64,000 nt of DNA, from contig JAHFQZ010000003.1 in the NCBI GenBank assembly GCA_023259055.1, positions 1-64,000 of the forward strand, read 5' to 3'. Origin of the DNA: Nitrosomonadales bacterium. Its GTDB lineage: Bacteria > Pseudomonadota > Gammaproteobacteria > Burkholderiales > Gallionellaceae. The position numbers and the translations under genes are program-made. Positions 19,359-32,853 of the stretch are shown here, one piece after another (position 1 is the first letter of the stretch; each line of letters opens with the position of its first letter). The notes under the pieces were generated by a model. It was not told the origin of the DNA. It was given only the letters and a program-made list of their open reading frames with translations, and ran no database searches.

Positions 19359-19735
19359 TCTACGGCATCGGCACGGACATCGTCGAATTTGCACGCATTG
19401 AAAAGATGTGGGCGCGTTATGGTGTTCGTCTTGCCGAGCGAGTGTTGAGCGAGCGCGAATTGCCGGAATGCCAGCGTAGTGCCAATCCGGCGCGTTTACT
19501 GGCGAAACGTTTTGCTGCCAAGGAGGCGTTTGCCAAGGCGGTTGGCAGCGGCTTACGCCACCCGGTCAGTCTGAGTCGCATCAGCGTCACGCATGACGGG
19601 CTTGGTAAGCCGGTGTTGCAGTTTGATGAAACGTTGCGCAAGCATCTGGCGCAGTTGGGGATCAGCGGACACCATGTTTCGGTCAGCGATGAGCAGGATT
19701 TTATTGTTGCGTTTGTGGTGCTGGAGAGTAATTAA
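19355..19735 (+). CDS. acpS: Holo-[acyl-carrier-protein] synthase
   Basis: Transfers phosphopantetheine from CoA to the acyl carrier protein, making fatty acid synthesis possible. It has the metal ligands D8 ([12 protein letters not shown]) and E57 ([13 protein letters not shown]). The length of 126 residues is typical. The ATG overlaps the pdxJ stop (ATGA), so it closes the rnc-to-acpS operon. The gap after it is filled with repeats. Confidence 0.95.
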   Translation: MIYGIGTDIVEFARIEKMWARYGVRLAERVLSERELPECQRSANPARLLAKRFAAKEAFAKAVGSGLRHPVSLSRISVTHDGLGKPVLQFDETLRKHLAQLGISGHHVSVSDEQDFIVAFVVLESN

Positions 19736-19751
19736 ATTTAACCAACCCAGT

Positions 19752-19783
19752 CCGTTCGTGGTGAGGTATCGAACCATGAATGG
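19752..19783. repeat. Palindromic repeat CCGTTCGTGGT...ACCATGAATGG (intergenic copy)
   Basis: An 11-bp arm pair around the loop GAGGTATCGA. The sequence resembles the 33-bp element lying in frame inside the ATP-grasp gene at 52145-52177, though its loop differs. Confidence 0.75.
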
Positions 19784-19827
19784 TTGAAAGCAAATCAATA
19801 CCGCCGGGGGTAGCCCGGCAGCTAGTC

Positions 19828-19856
19828 ACTTTCTTTTGCTTCGCCAAAAAGAAAGT
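19828..19856. repeat. Hairpin repeat ACTTTCTTTT...AAAAGAAAGT
   Basis: A perfect 10-bp stem around GCTTCGCCA, followed by ACCAAAGAAAAGGCGG and a GC-rich tail to about 19950. From memory, near-identical blocks are common dispersed repeats in proteobacterial genomes. Only this copy is in the window. Confidence 0.7.
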
Positions 19857-19954
19857 AACCAAAGAAAAGGCGGCCCCGGTTTACCGCCCCTGCGGGGTTC
19901 CCTGCGTTGCTCGACTGGTCAGGCGGCTGCGGAACTCGCGCTACGCGCTCAGAC

Positions 19955-20012
19955 ATAACCAGCGACTTGGCTGGCGTCTTTTGCCAGCTTAGTCGAATGG
20001 CTAGTTGTTTCA
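19955..20012. repeat. 58-bp palindromic element, intergenic copy
   Basis: Runs from ATAACCAGCGACTTGGCTGG to TAGTTGTTTCA. It carries the inner hairpin GCTGGC-GTCTTTT-GCCAGC. Two further copies lie in frame inside dinG and the ATP-grasp gene; there the hairpin is GCTGC...GCAGC, a compensating base-pair change. Confidence 0.88.
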
Positions 20013-20108
20013 TCTAGTCCTCGCCGAAACCCCCTGACCAGCCTGCGCTACTCGGCGGCGCACAGGGAAAAAATCCAAAACCCAAAACCCAAAAAACATC
20101 AAAAAGCC

Positions 20109-20135
20109 GATGGGTTTCGCGTTGCTCAACCCATC
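20109..20135. repeat. Palindromic repeat GATGGGTT...AACCCATC
   Basis: An 8-bp perfect stem around TCGCGTTGCTC. The motif resembles a dispersed proteobacterial repeat known to me. It is the fourth distinct repeat in the roughly 515-base gap after acpS, in which I see no gene before the minus-strand lipoprotein. Confidence 0.7.
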
Positions 20136-20250
20136 CTATGCGTGCTAAATGCGATGCTGACCCCTTTGAGCTGGCATTCGATTCCATCGAATTCAAGGAT
20201 AGTATTCATTGGCATTGAATCACCGCTTTATCGTAATCACACTTGGAAGA

Positions 20251-20475
20251 CTATTTTCCAGGGGAAGGTTGTCCATCAAATTGTATGTTTTTGATCTTCT
20301 CTAATTTGATCGGAATACCATTCCCAGGCTGGGAGACTGTTTCGGTTTCAACTGTTTGAATAATATTTCCCTGAGCATCTTTGGTCACTGAAATAGATTT
20401 TTCAAATCTGGTTTGAACGCATCCAGATATTAAAATAATCAAAATCAATATGCTCGCTAATTTGATAGTTTCCAT
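20251..20475 (-). CDS. Small hypothetical lipoprotein
   Basis: A 74-residue protein with a lipoprotein signal: a hydrophobic stretch (LASILILIILISGC) ending in a lipobox, with the cysteine at about residue 19. The mature part is short and polar, with no motif I recognise. The start codon has an AAGGGA ribosome site. It lies alone on the minus strand between the repeat-rich gap and nagZ. Confidence 0.65.
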   Translation of the reverse strand: METIKLASILILIILISGCVQTRFEKSISVTKDAQGNIIQTVETETVSQPGNGIPIKLEKIKNIQFDGQPSPGK

Positions 20476-20739
20476 GATTTCCCTTTAGTCAAAGTTGAAT
20501 TTCAATTGTATCTGCCAAGTAACCGAAGGTACCGGAGTCGATTCCTTTTCTTTGCACATCACAATTTCCTCCTATTAATTTCATCCGATTTGCACCGGCA
20601 ACGCAGTGTTTCAGTATTACCTTCGGAGGTCAATACGCTAAACAGACTAGCCTTCAATGAGACCATGATGACAGGCACGTTTTCTCTGCTAAAAGCCTTA
20701 TAATCCGCCACACTAAAATTCAACCAATCAGGAGCAGAT

Positions 20740-21789
20740 ATGGGCTTGGGGCCGGTGATGCTGGATGTTTTGGGGACGCGGTTGACGCCGGAGGACGAGG
20801 CGCGGCTGCGGCATCCGCTGGTTGGGGGGGTGATCCTGTTTGCGCGCAACTATGCGTCACCCGGCCAGCTCTCCGAGCTGACTGCGGCGATTCATGCGCT
20901 GCGCACGCCGCCGTTGCTGATTGCGGTGGACCACGAAGGCGGGCGGGTGCAGCGGTTCCGCGAAGGGTTTACGAAGATTCCCGCGATGCGCGAGCTCGGC
21001 AGGATATGGGATGCGCATCCGCAGCGTGCGCGCCATCTGGCGCAGCAGGTCGGTTATGTGTTGGCGGCGGAGCTGCGCGCCTGCGGCGTGGACTTCAGTT
21101 TTACGCCGGTGCTGGATGTGGATTACGGGCAGAGCAGCGTCATCGGCGACCGCGCGTTTCACAGCGATCCGCAGGCGATTGCCGAGCTGGCGCACAGCTT
21201 GTTGCTGGGGTTGAGGCAGGGCGGGATGCACACGGTCGGCAAGCATTTCCCCGGCCACGGCTTCGTGCGCGCCGATTCGCATCTGGACATTCCGGTGGAC
21301 GAGCGCGGGTTTGTCGATATCGAAATGTGCGACTTGGTTCCGTTCCGGCAAATGGTGGATTACGGGCTGGCTGCGGTGATGCCCGCACACGTCATTTATC
21401 CCAAGGTGGACAAGCTACCCGCAGGTTTTTCCAGCACCTGGCTGAAGAAAATATTGCGCGAACAACTGGGTTTTGAAGGCTGTGTCTTCAGCGATGATCT
21501 GAGCATGGAAGGCGCTACGGTCGCGGGCGGCATCGTACAGCGCGCCGAGGCCGCATTGAACGCGGGCTGCGACATGGTGCTGGTGTGCAACAAGCCGGAA
21601 TCGGCTGATGAATTGTTGCAGGGGCTGCATTGGGAAATGCCCGCTACAAGCCGTGCGCGGCTCGTCCAGATGCACGGCAGAGCCCATCCTGAATCGCTGG
21701 CCCAGTTGCACGAGCAGCATCACTTTCTCAAGGCGCTGGATGAAGTCGCTGTCATCGGCAAGAGCAATGCGGAATTGCCTTTGGCGTGA
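20740..21789 (+). CDS. nagZ: Beta-N-acetylglucosaminidase NagZ
   Basis: Cytoplasmic GH3 enzyme that removes N-acetylglucosamine from 1,6-anhydro-muropeptides in cell-wall recycling; its products can induce AmpC-type beta-lactamase in some bacteria. Signature features are [10 protein letters not shown] (64-73), the KHFPGHG loop (168-174, with the His of the His-Asp dyad) and SDDLSMEGA with the nucleophile D252. The 349-residue single domain matches NagZ rather than larger GH3 glucosidases. An AGGAGC site precedes the start. Confidence 0.95.
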   Translation: MGLGPVMLDVLGTRLTPEDEARLRHPLVGGVILFARNYASPGQLSELTAAIHALRTPPLLIAVDHEGGRVQRFREGFTKIPAMRELGRIWDAHPQRARHLAQQVGYVLAAELRACGVDFSFTPVLDVDYGQSSVIGDRAFHSDPQAIAELAHSLLLGLRQGGMHTVGKHFPGHGFVRADSHLDIPVDERGFVDIEMCDLVPFRQMVDYGLAAVMPAHVIYPKVDKLPAGFSSTWLKKILREQLGFEGCVFSDDLSMEGATVAGGIVQRAEAALNAGCDMVLVCNKPESADELLQGLHWEMPATSRARLVQMHGRAHPESLAQLHEQHHFLKALDEVAVIGKSNAELPLA

Positions 21790-21885
21790 TAAGCGGCGAG
21801 TTAATGTAATAGCCATTTTCTATACTGCTTGAGATAATTCGCGTATAAACTCTTCGCTTAACGCGCGCATTTTGGTGTACAAAAC

Positions 21886-25969
<4,084 letters not shown>

Positions 25970-25972
25970 ACC

Positions 25973-26524
25973 ATGACTGCATCCATTCAGCGTGCCCGCG
26001 ACATCTTGCAACAGGCTGAACTGTTATATTCAGCCGAGCAGGTGCAGTCGGCTTTGCATCGTGTGGCGCAACAAATCAATGCCGCACTGGCGGATAAGTA
26101 TCCGCTGGTGTTGTCGGTCATGGGTGGTGCGGTGGTGTTCAGCGGGCAGTTGTTGCCGTTGCTCAACTTTCCTCTGGATTTTGATTACGTGCATGTGTCG
26201 CGTTACGGCGATGCGCGGCAGGGTGGCGAAATGCACTGGAAGGTCGCGCCATGCGAGAATGTGCGCGGTCGAGTGGTGCTGTTGCTGGATGATATTCTTG
26301 ACGAAGGCCACACACTAGCGGCGTTGCAAGAACGGGTGTTGGAGCTCGGTGCAGAAAAGTGCTACAGCGCAGTGTTTGCCGACAAACAGCATGGCGGGAA
26401 GAAAGCAGCCCATGCGGATTTTGTGGGAGTGGAATTGCCGAATCGTTTTGTGTTCGGCTATGGCATGGATATCGAAGGGGCATGGCGTAACCTGCCAGCC
26501 ATTTATGCAGCGAAGGAAAAATAG
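25973..26524 (+). CDS. hpt: Hypoxanthine-guanine phosphoribosyltransferase
   Basis: Purine salvage enzyme converting hypoxanthine or guanine and PRPP to IMP or GMP. The PRPP loop is VVLLLDDILDEGHTL, with the earlier MGGAVVFSGQLL substrate loop. 183 residues, type I PRTase fold. It lies three bases after galU and two before the methylthioinosine phosphorylase gene, whose product hypoxanthine is its likely substrate. Confidence 0.9.
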   Translation: MTASIQRARDILQQAELLYSAEQVQSALHRVAQQINAALADKYPLVLSVMGGAVVFSGQLLPLLNFPLDFDYVHVSRYGDARQGGEMHWKVAPCENVRGRVVLLLDDILDEGHTLAALQERVLELGAEKCYSAVFADKQHGGKKAAHADFVGVELPNRFVFGYGMDIEGAWRNLPAIYAAKEK

Positions 26525-26526
26525 AT

Positions 26527-27273
26527 ATGTTGGCAATTATTGGTGGACGTGGCCTGGCGCAATTGGCGAATCTGGAAATAACCCATCGGCAGGTCATGCG
26601 CACGCCTTACGGAGAGCCATCCGGCGCATTTCTGTTTGGCACGCTGAATCAGCATGAGGTGATATTTTTGGCCCGCCACGGATACGGACACACTATCCCG
26701 CCACATCTGGTGAACTATCGCGCCAATCTTTGGGCGCTACGCGAACAGGGGATCAGCGAAATTATCTCGGTGGCGACCGTGGGTGGCATCCGCGCCGATC
26801 TTAAGCCCGGCGTGATCGTCGTGCCGGATCAGATTATTGATTACACTCATGGTCGCGATGCGACTTTTTTTGAGACTCGCGACAAACCATACAGCAACGC
26901 CGATTTTACTTTACCCTACTGCGCCAGTCTGCGCAGCCGCATATTGCGCAGCGCGCAAATTGCAGAACAGGCATGTATGGATGGCGGCGTGTATGCGGCC
27001 ACACAAGGGCCGCGCCTTGACAGCATCGCCGAAATCAATCGTTATGAGCGCGATGGAGCGGATATGGTAGGCATGACCGGCATGCCGGAAGCAGCGCTGG
27101 CTAAAGAACTGGAGCTAAGTTATGCGGCTATTGCAGTGGTGGCGAATTATGCGGGGGGGCGCGGCGATAGCGCAACCGGCATCAACATTGAAAAAGTTAA
27201 TGCTACCACCGGCGCAACGACGGGACGGGTGCGCAGCATTCTCGAATGCGTGGTGAATTGCGATGGCAATTAA
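26527..27273 (+). CDS. S-methyl-5'-thioinosine phosphorylase (PNP/MTAP family)
   Basis: Family 2 nucleoside phosphorylase: [11 protein letters not shown] substrate/phosphate segment, [19 protein letters not shown] and [12 protein letters not shown]. At the base-recognition position it has VVANYAGG, with Asn where methylthioadenosine phosphorylases have Asp, so a 6-oxopurine such as methylthioinosine is the likelier substrate, as for the Pseudomonas PA3004 enzyme. The pairing with hpt fits this: cleavage releases hypoxanthine. Inosine or guanosine activity is not excluded. Confidence 0.8.
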   Translation: MLAIIGGRGLAQLANLEITHRQVMRTPYGEPSGAFLFGTLNQHEVIFLARHGYGHTIPPHLVNYRANLWALREQGISEIISVATVGGIRADLKPGVIVVPDQIIDYTHGRDATFFETRDKPYSNADFTLPYCASLRSRILRSAQIAEQACMDGGVYAATQGPRLDSIAEINRYERDGADMVGMTGMPEAALAKELELSYAAIAVVANYAGGRGDSATGINIEKVNATTGATTGRVRSILECVVNCDGN

Positions 27274-27796
27274 GGATGTATTGCGCATGGGGGATGTGCG
27301 CCTGTTACATATTGCCAAACCTGTCATCCACTTCGACACGCAGCAATTGCACGAGCTGCTGGTTGATATGCGCGACACCATGCAATCCCTGAACGGCGCG
27401 GGATTGGCCGCACCGCAAATTGGCGTTGGATTACGCGTGGTGATCTTTGGCGTCCAGCATAACCCGCGTTATCCCGATGCAGAGGGTGTGCCGGAAACGG
27501 TACTTATCAATCCAGTCATTACCCCGCTGGGCGAGGGGATGGAAGAAGATTGGGAAGGTTGTTTGAGCGTCCCCGGACTACGTGGTTTGGTGCCGCGCCA
27601 TGCGCATATTCGTTATCAGGGCGTGGATGAATACGGCGATCCTGTCGATCGCACTGTCAGCGAATTCCATGCCCGTGTAGTGCAGCACGAGTGCGATCAT
27701 CTGGACGGGATCTTGTATCCGATGCGCATCAGCGACATGTCAAAATTCGGTTACACGGAAGAACTGTTTCCCGGGAAAGAAATACTGGAAGAATAG
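27263..27796 (+). CDS. def: Peptide deformylase
   Basis: Iron/zinc enzyme that removes the formyl group from new proteins. All three motifs are present: [10 protein letters not shown] (45-54), EGCLSVPG with metal ligand C100, and QHECDHLDG with H142, E143 and H146. At 177 residues it resembles the second deformylase of many betaproteobacteria. The start lies inside the end of the upstream phosphorylase gene (11-base overlap). It is not in the def-fmt context of the main copy, which presumably lies elsewhere. Confidence 0.93.
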   Translation: MAIKDVLRMGDVRLLHIAKPVIHFDTQQLHELLVDMRDTMQSLNGAGLAAPQIGVGLRVVIFGVQHNPRYPDAEGVPETVLINPVITPLGEGMEEDWEGCLSVPGLRGLVPRHAHIRYQGVDEYGDPVDRTVSEFHARVVQHECDHLDGILYPMRISDMSKFGYTEELFPGKEILEE

Positions 27797-27943
27797 TGTT
27801 TGCTTTAAACTACGGTCGATTTCAACTAGTAGCTTAACTTGCTATGCCAGGAACTCGATATACATTGGCAAATTTAATATGATTTCTTTTTTTGTTTCTG
27901 CCACGCTATTATGCGCACAACCTGACAATACTACTCCGCACCC

Positions 27944-28717
27944 ATGAGTACATTCAAAATCCTGCAATTCAATATGCAGTTCGGCCAAGGCTGGGATGAT
28001 GCAGATCCCGACCACGCGCCCGTCGATCTCGAACTGACTATCTCGGAAATCCTCAGCCATGACGCTGATGTGGTGATGCTGCAGGAAGTTGAGCATGCCC
28101 AGCCTGACGGGGTGCAACTTGATCCGCCGCCCAACTACACACGGCTGAAAGCGGCGCTTAAAGGCTATTTCAGCTATTTTTCCTATCCTAAAGCCGACCC
28201 CCGCGAATTGCCATTCGGCATAGGGCTGGCCATCTTTTCCAAAACGCCGTTGCGCGACACCTTCCGTTACGACCTGCCGTCGCCGCCAATCGAGTTTGAA
28301 TTTCAGGGTGAAGAAAAAACGCCCACTGACCGCCTTCTTATCGGCGCAAAGACCACGCTTGCTGGCCGCGAACTTCAGCTCTTCAATACACACCTTCTGG
28401 CGCACTTCATGCTTAATTCATCAAGCGAGCATCACTCCGAACAGCGCCAGCTTGTCGTTAAACAATTGCGCCGCTCGGACGGTCCAACGCTGATTAGTGG
28501 AGATTTCAACGTCAGCAAGCACGATGCGCTGGTTAAGCAGTTTGCCAAAGTCGGTTACCAGACCACGCAGACAAAAGAAATTACGTGGCGCCGCCGCCCC
28601 TACGTGCTTGACCATATTTTCTACAATCGACACCTCCATCCTGTGCGCTATGCCGTGAAACCGACGATGGCCTCTGACCATCACATACTTGTGGGGGAAT
28701 TTGAGTTTTTGGACTAG
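27944..28717 (+). CDS. Endonuclease/exonuclease/phosphatase family protein
   Basis: A 257-residue EEP-fold hydrolase: ILQFNMQFG at the start, LQEVEHAQ (metal-binding Glu), NTHLLAHF, SGDFNVSKHD and the terminal ASDHHILVGEF. These are the catalytic motifs of the superfamily that includes DNase I, exonuclease III and sphingomyelinases. No signal peptide is seen, so it is probably cytoplasmic. The substrate (nucleic acid, phospholipid or inositol phosphate) cannot be told from the sequence. It is a single gene, convergent with fumC. Confidence 0.82.
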   Translation: MSTFKILQFNMQFGQGWDDADPDHAPVDLELTISEILSHDADVVMLQEVEHAQPDGVQLDPPPNYTRLKAALKGYFSYFSYPKADPRELPFGIGLAIFSKTPLRDTFRYDLPSPPIEFEFQGEEKTPTDRLLIGAKTTLAGRELQLFNTHLLAHFMLNSSSEHHSEQRQLVVKQLRRSDGPTLISGDFNVSKHDALVKQFAKVGYQTTQTKEITWRRRPYVLDHIFYNRHLHPVRYAVKPTMASDHHILVGEFEFLD

Positions 28718-28757
28718 TTGGATAAGCCATTGGCTTTAGCCCGGTCAGCTTAAATTC

Positions 28758-30152
28758 TCAGGTAGTTTTTGGGTGGGTCATTTCCGCCGCCTGTACCCAC
28801 TGATCGAATTCATCTTCCGTGACATAACCCAGCGCCAGCGCCGCCCGCTTCAGCGTGCCGCCGTCGCGGTGTGCACGCTTTGCGATCTCGGCGGCGCGGT
28901 CGTAGCCGATATGCGGAGTCAGCGCGGTAACCAGCATCAGCGAGCGTTCCAGCAGCTCCGCGATGCGTGCTTGATTGGTCTTGATGCCAAGCACGCAGTA
29001 TTTTTCGAAACTCGCCATGCCGTCGGAGAGCAAGCGCACGCTTTGTACAACATTGTGCGCGATGAGCGGCTTGAATACATTCAGTTCGAAATTGCCTGAG
29101 GCACCGCCGATTGTGATGGCGACGTCGTTGCCAAACACCTGGCAGCACAGCATGGTCAGCGCCTCGCACTGGGTCGGATTCACCTTGCCCGGCATGATCG
29201 AGCTGCCCGGCTCGTTTTCCGGGATGCTGATTTCGCCCAACCCGGAACGGGGGCCGGAGGCCAGCCAGCGCACGTCATTGGCGATTTTCATCAGCACTAC
29301 AGCCAGCGTCTTGAGTGCGCCGTGCGCGGCCACCAGCGCATCATGTGCGGCCAGTGCGGCAAACTTGTTGACGGCGCTCTTGAACGGTGCTCCGCTGCTG
29401 CGTGCAAGTTCAGCAGCGACGCGTTCGCCGAATTCGGCATGGGTATTCAGCCCCGTGCCTACTGCCGTGCCGCCTGCCGCCAGCTCGTAAAGCGGAGCAA
29501 GCGTGGCGAGTATCGCCGATTCCGCCAGATACAGCTGTGCCACAAAGCCGGAAAATTCCTGTCCCAGTGTAATCGGGGTTGCGTCCTGCAAATGCGTGCG
29601 CCCGATTTTGACAATGTCCGCGAATGTGTCGGATTTGTTTTTCAGGGTTGCGCGTAGTGTGCGCAATGACGTGAGCAGATTCTGCCGGATACCGGCGACG
29701 GCAGCCACGTGCATCGCAGTGGGAAAAATGTCATTGGTTGACTGGCCGAGATTGACCTCGTCGTTGGGGTGAATCTTGCGTGCTTCGCCGCGCGCGCCTC
29801 CAAGTAGCTCCGAGGCGCGATTGGCAAGCACCTCGTTCATGTTCATGTTGCTCTGTGTGCCCGAGCCGGTCTGCCAGACAGACAGTGGAAACTCCTGGGT
29901 ATGCATGCCCGCCAGCACTTCATCCGCCGCCTGCACGATGGCATCAGCTTTGTATGCATTCAGCAGGCCCAGGTCGCGGTTAACCAGCGCGCAGGCACGT
30001 TTGACTTCAGCGAGGGCCATGATGATTTCTTCCGGCATAAGCTCGGTTGAAATGTGAAAATACTCGAGAGAACGCTGCGTTTGCGCGCCCCACAATCGAT
30101 CGGTGGGAACCTCGATGCTGCCGAACGAATCACGTTCTGCTCTAGTGGACAT
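28758..30152 (-). CDS. fumC: Class II fumarate hydratase
   Basis: Iron-independent fumarase interconverting fumarate and malate in the TCA cycle. Motifs include [13 protein letters not shown] near the start, [12 protein letters not shown], the [12 protein letters not shown] segment and the superfamily signature [13 protein letters not shown]. Of two candidate starts, the inner ATG has an AGGAGG seven bases upstream and gives 464 residues, the family length; the longer version adds an unrelated N-terminus. Confidence 0.96.
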   Translation of the reverse strand: MSTRAERDSFGSIEVPTDRLWGAQTQRSLEYFHISTELMPEEIIMALAEVKRACALVNRDLGLLNAYKADAIVQAADEVLAGMHTQEFPLSVWQTGSGTQSNMNMNEVLANRASELLGGARGEARKIHPNDEVNLGQSTNDIFPTAMHVAAVAGIRQNLLTSLRTLRATLKNKSDTFADIVKIGRTHLQDATPITLGQEFSGFVAQLYLAESAILATLAPLYELAAGGTAVGTGLNTHAEFGERVAAELARSSGAPFKSAVNKFAALAAHDALVAAHGALKTLAVVLMKIANDVRWLASGPRSGLGEISIPENEPGSSIMPGKVNPTQCEALTMLCCQVFGNDVAITIGGASGNFELNVFKPLIAHNVVQSVRLLSDGMASFEKYCVLGIKTNQARIAELLERSLMLVTALTPHIGYDRAAEIAKRAHRDGGTLKRAALALGYVTEDEFDQWVQAAEMTHPKTT

Positions 30153-30464
30153 AATATTTCCTCCTATGAAAATGTACCTCTCCAGCGGGTAAGAGAGGAG
30201 TTTAGGCAAGGTGCCTTGAGTATGAATTGTGCTTTCATTATCTTACAACCCTAAGCCCGATATGCCGGAAACAAATATAGATCGGGCATTGCCTGACTGG
30301 ATGATGGTACACCAGTGTAATACTGTATTTTGAAATTGACGAGCCGCGTCTTCCGCCAATAGACATTGCACTAAAGGTGGCAACTTTCTATCCATTACAT
30401 GTGTGAAAGATTTTCACCCTGCCTTTGGTATAATCCATGCCCGTGGTTTTCTGAATATATCCCC
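30153..30464. other. Divergent intergenic region fumC / ZIP transporter
   Basis: Carries the fumC ribosome site and presumably promoters for both divergent genes. An A/T-rich stretch around 30300-30350 and TATAAT at 30429-30434, about 30 bases before the transporter start, are the only promoter-like pieces I see. No repeat or RNA gene was recognised. Confidence 0.4.
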
Positions 30465-31244
30465 ATGACCGTTTTACTGTGGATCGTCGCGGCCAGCATT
30501 GCTGGCGGTGCGTTGAGCGTGGTGTGTGCCGCAGCATTTGCACTCAATTCTCATGCGCAGCGCTACCTGGGTGCGATGGTGAGCTACGCCATCGGCGCGC
30601 TGCTCGGCGCGGTGTTCCTCGACATCCTGCCTGAGGCGATCAAGCTTACGCGGAATGTGCCCGCTTTGTTTGGCATGGTGCTGTTCGGCATCCTGCTGTT
30701 TTTTGTTCTGGAAAAACTGGTGTTGTGGCGGCACTGCCACCACGAGCATTGCGAGGCGCATGAGCTGTTGAATGCCGAGCGTAACCACGATCATGGGCGC
30801 AGCGGCATGATGATCATGGTGGGCGATACCTTTCACAACTTTGTGGATGGCGTCATCATCGCTGCGGCCTTCCTGACCGACATGCATCTCGGTATCGTCA
30901 CCGCGCTGGCCATCATCGCACACGAGATTCCACAGGAAGTCGGCGATTTCGCCATCCTGTTGCATTCCGGCTACAGTAAAGCCAAAGCTTTTCAATTAAA
31001 CCTGATTTCCAGTTTTGCCTCTGTGGTCGGCGGCATACTGGGTTACTTCGTTTTGCAGACCATGCAAACGTGGATACCGTCGCTGCTGGCGCTGGCGGCA
31101 GCGAGCATGATTTACGTCGCCGTGGCCGACCTGATTCCCGGCCTGCACAAACGTGCGCAGTTGCGCGACACCGCGCAACAGGTTGGGCTGATTGTGCTGG
31201 GTGTGGCGACGGTGGGTCTGTTGGGAATGTGGATTGCTGAATGA
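30465..31244 (+). CDS. ZIP family divalent metal transporter
   Basis: Inner-membrane protein of about 259 residues with some eight hydrophobic helices. The two metal-site helices are clear: GDTFHNFVDGVIIAAAF (TM4) and AHEIPQEVGDFAILLHSGYS (TM5). The loop between TM3 and TM4 is His-rich (WRHCHHEHCEAHELL), as in ZIP zinc/iron importers. The Met chosen begins the first membrane helix; the frame extends further upstream without a family match. Zinc is the likely cargo but iron or manganese is possible. Confidence 0.88.
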   Translation: MTVLLWIVAASIAGGALSVVCAAAFALNSHAQRYLGAMVSYAIGALLGAVFLDILPEAIKLTRNVPALFGMVLFGILLFFVLEKLVLWRHCHHEHCEAHELLNAERNHDHGRSGMMIMVGDTFHNFVDGVIIAAAFLTDMHLGIVTALAIIAHEIPQEVGDFAILLHSGYSKAKAFQLNLISSFASVVGGILGYFVLQTMQTWIPSLLALAAASMIYVAVADLIPGLHKRAQLRDTAQQVGLIVLGVATVGLLGMWIAE

Positions 31245-31277
31245 TGCCCAACGAATTGAAGGATTGAAAATCAAAGC

Positions 31278-32618
31278 ATGAGCAAGCAACATACTGTGCC
31301 GCGCGTCGGCTTCGTCTCGCTGGGCTGCCCCAAGGCAACTGTGGATTCCGAGCATATCCTTACCCGCCTGCGCGCCGAAGGCTACCTGATTTCCGCCAGC
31401 TATCAGGATTCCGATCTGGTGATCGTGAACACCTGCGGCTTCATCGACAGCGCGGTGGAAGAATCGCTGGACGCGATCGGAGAAGCGCTGGCCGAAAGCG
31501 GTAAGGTGATTGTCACCGGCTGTCTCGGCGCGAAGGGCGATGTGGTGCGGCAGGCGCATCCCAAAGTGCTCGCTGTGACCGGCCCACATGCCACCGACGA
31601 GGTGATGGCGGCGGTGCACGCGCATCTGCCCAAGCCCCATGATCCTCTTTCCGATTTAGTGCCCGCGCAGGGTATCCGCCTGACGCCGAAGCATTATGCC
31701 TATGTAAAGATTTCCGAGGGCTGCAACCATCGCTGCACCTTCTGCATCATCCCCAGCCTGCGCGGCGACCTGGTAAGCCGTCCAGTCGGAGATGTGATGC
31801 AGGAAGCGCAGAACCTGGTCAACGCGGGCGTGAAGGAATTGCTGGTGATTTCGCAGGACACTTCCGCTTATGGTGTGGATGTGAAATACCGCACCGGCTT
31901 CTGGGGCGGCAGGCCGCTCAAGACACGCATGACCGAACTGGCTGCCGCGCTGGGTAAGCTTGGCAAACCGGGCGAAAGGGGAGTGTGGGTGCGCCTGCAT
32001 TACGTCTACCCATATCCGCACGTGGACGAAGTGATTCCGCTGATGGCCGAGGGCATCATCCTGCCGTACCTGGACATTCCGTTTCAGCACGCCAATCAGC
32101 GTATCCTCAAGCTGATGAAACGCCCCGGCAGCAGCGACAACGTGCTGGCGCGCATTAAACAATGGCGCGAGACTTGCCCGGAACTGACGCTGCGCAGCAC
32201 CTTCATCGTCGGTTTTCCCGGCGAGACTGAAGAGGAATTTAAAGAGCTGCTTGATTTTCTGAAGGAGTCGCAACTGGACCGCGTCGGCGCGTTTGCCTAT
32301 TCGCCGGTGGAGGGCGCAGCAGCGAACGAATTGCCCGACCACGTGCCGCCCGAAGTGCAGCAGGAACGCCTCGCACGGCTGATGCTGTTGCAGGAGGAAA
32401 TCAGCGAAGCGCGCTTGAAGCGCAAGGTCGGCAAGACCTTCATTGTGCTGGTGGACGAAGTGGATGAGGAGGGCGCAATCGCGCGCAGCTCCGCCGATGC
32501 GCCGGAAATCGACGGCCTGGTTTATATCGAAGATGGCCAGCAGTTAAGCGTGGGCGATTTCGTGGAAGTGAAAATCACCGATTCAGATGAGCATGATCTG
32601 TGGGCAGAGATTGTCTGA
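31278..32618 (+). CDS. rimO: Ribosomal protein uS12 methylthiotransferase
   Basis: Radical SAM enzyme that methylthiolates an aspartate of ribosomal protein S12. The N-terminal UPF0004 domain ([19 protein letters not shown]...VNTCGFID) holds three cysteines for the auxiliary cluster, the SAM cluster motif is CNHRCTFC, and a C-terminal TRAM domain (about 385-446) binds substrate. [11 protein letters not shown] and the CPK variant separate it from MiaB. 446 residues is normal. Confidence 0.95.
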   Translation: MSKQHTVPRVGFVSLGCPKATVDSEHILTRLRAEGYLISASYQDSDLVIVNTCGFIDSAVEESLDAIGEALAESGKVIVTGCLGAKGDVVRQAHPKVLAVTGPHATDEVMAAVHAHLPKPHDPLSDLVPAQGIRLTPKHYAYVKISEGCNHRCTFCIIPSLRGDLVSRPVGDVMQEAQNLVNAGVKELLVISQDTSAYGVDVKYRTGFWGGRPLKTRMTELAAALGKLGKPGERGVWVRLHYVYPYPHVDEVIPLMAEGIILPYLDIPFQHANQRILKLMKRPGSSDNVLARIKQWRETCPELTLRSTFIVGFPGETEEEFKELLDFLKESQLDRVGAFAYSPVEGAAANELPDHVPPEVQQERLARLMLLQEEISEARLKRKVGKTFIVLVDEVDEEGAIARSSADAPEIDGLVYIEDGQQLSVGDFVEVKITDSDEHDLWAEIV

Positions 32619-32640
32619 TTTGGAGAGGCTCTGATTAAAT

Positions 32641-32750
32641 CGTCATTGCGAGGAGCGCCTTTAAGCCGCAAGTGAAGCGTGGCGGGACGTGGCAATCCAG
32701 AGTTCGTTTTTGATCAATATACTGGATTGTCACGCTACGCTCGCAATGAC
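32641..32750. repeat. Palindromic repeat CGTCATTGCGAG...CTCGCAATGAC, copy 1
   Basis: Outer arms CGTCATTGCGAG and CTCGCAATGACAG enclose inner arms (GGCAATCCAG / CTGGATTGTCACG). A shorter copy lies at about 49.9 kb. This copy has an extra segment (CCTTTAAGCCGCAAGTGAAG) in its left half. Both copies are preceded by GATTAAAT. Confidence 0.88.
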
Positions 32751-32756
32751 AGCATC

Positions 32757-32790
32757 GCAGGTTGGGCATAGCCGCCCAGCCTGCTTCTTC
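32757..32790 (+). terminator. Possible terminator after rimO
   Basis: GCAGGTTGGGC-ATAGCC-GCCCAGCCTGC forms an 11-bp stem with one G.T pair and is followed by TTCTTCCT. The tract is not pure T, so strength is uncertain. It separates rimO from nnrS. Confidence 0.5.
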
Positions 32791-32853
32791 CTGAAAAGAG
32801 GGAAGGGACGTTTGATCTAACGGATTATCTGGATTTATAGAAGAGGTTATTTA

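Noticed and set aside
32760-32853. FNR/NNR-type box upstream of nnrS
   Set aside because: Pieces such as TTGATCTAACGGAT lack the second half-site; no full palindrome was found.
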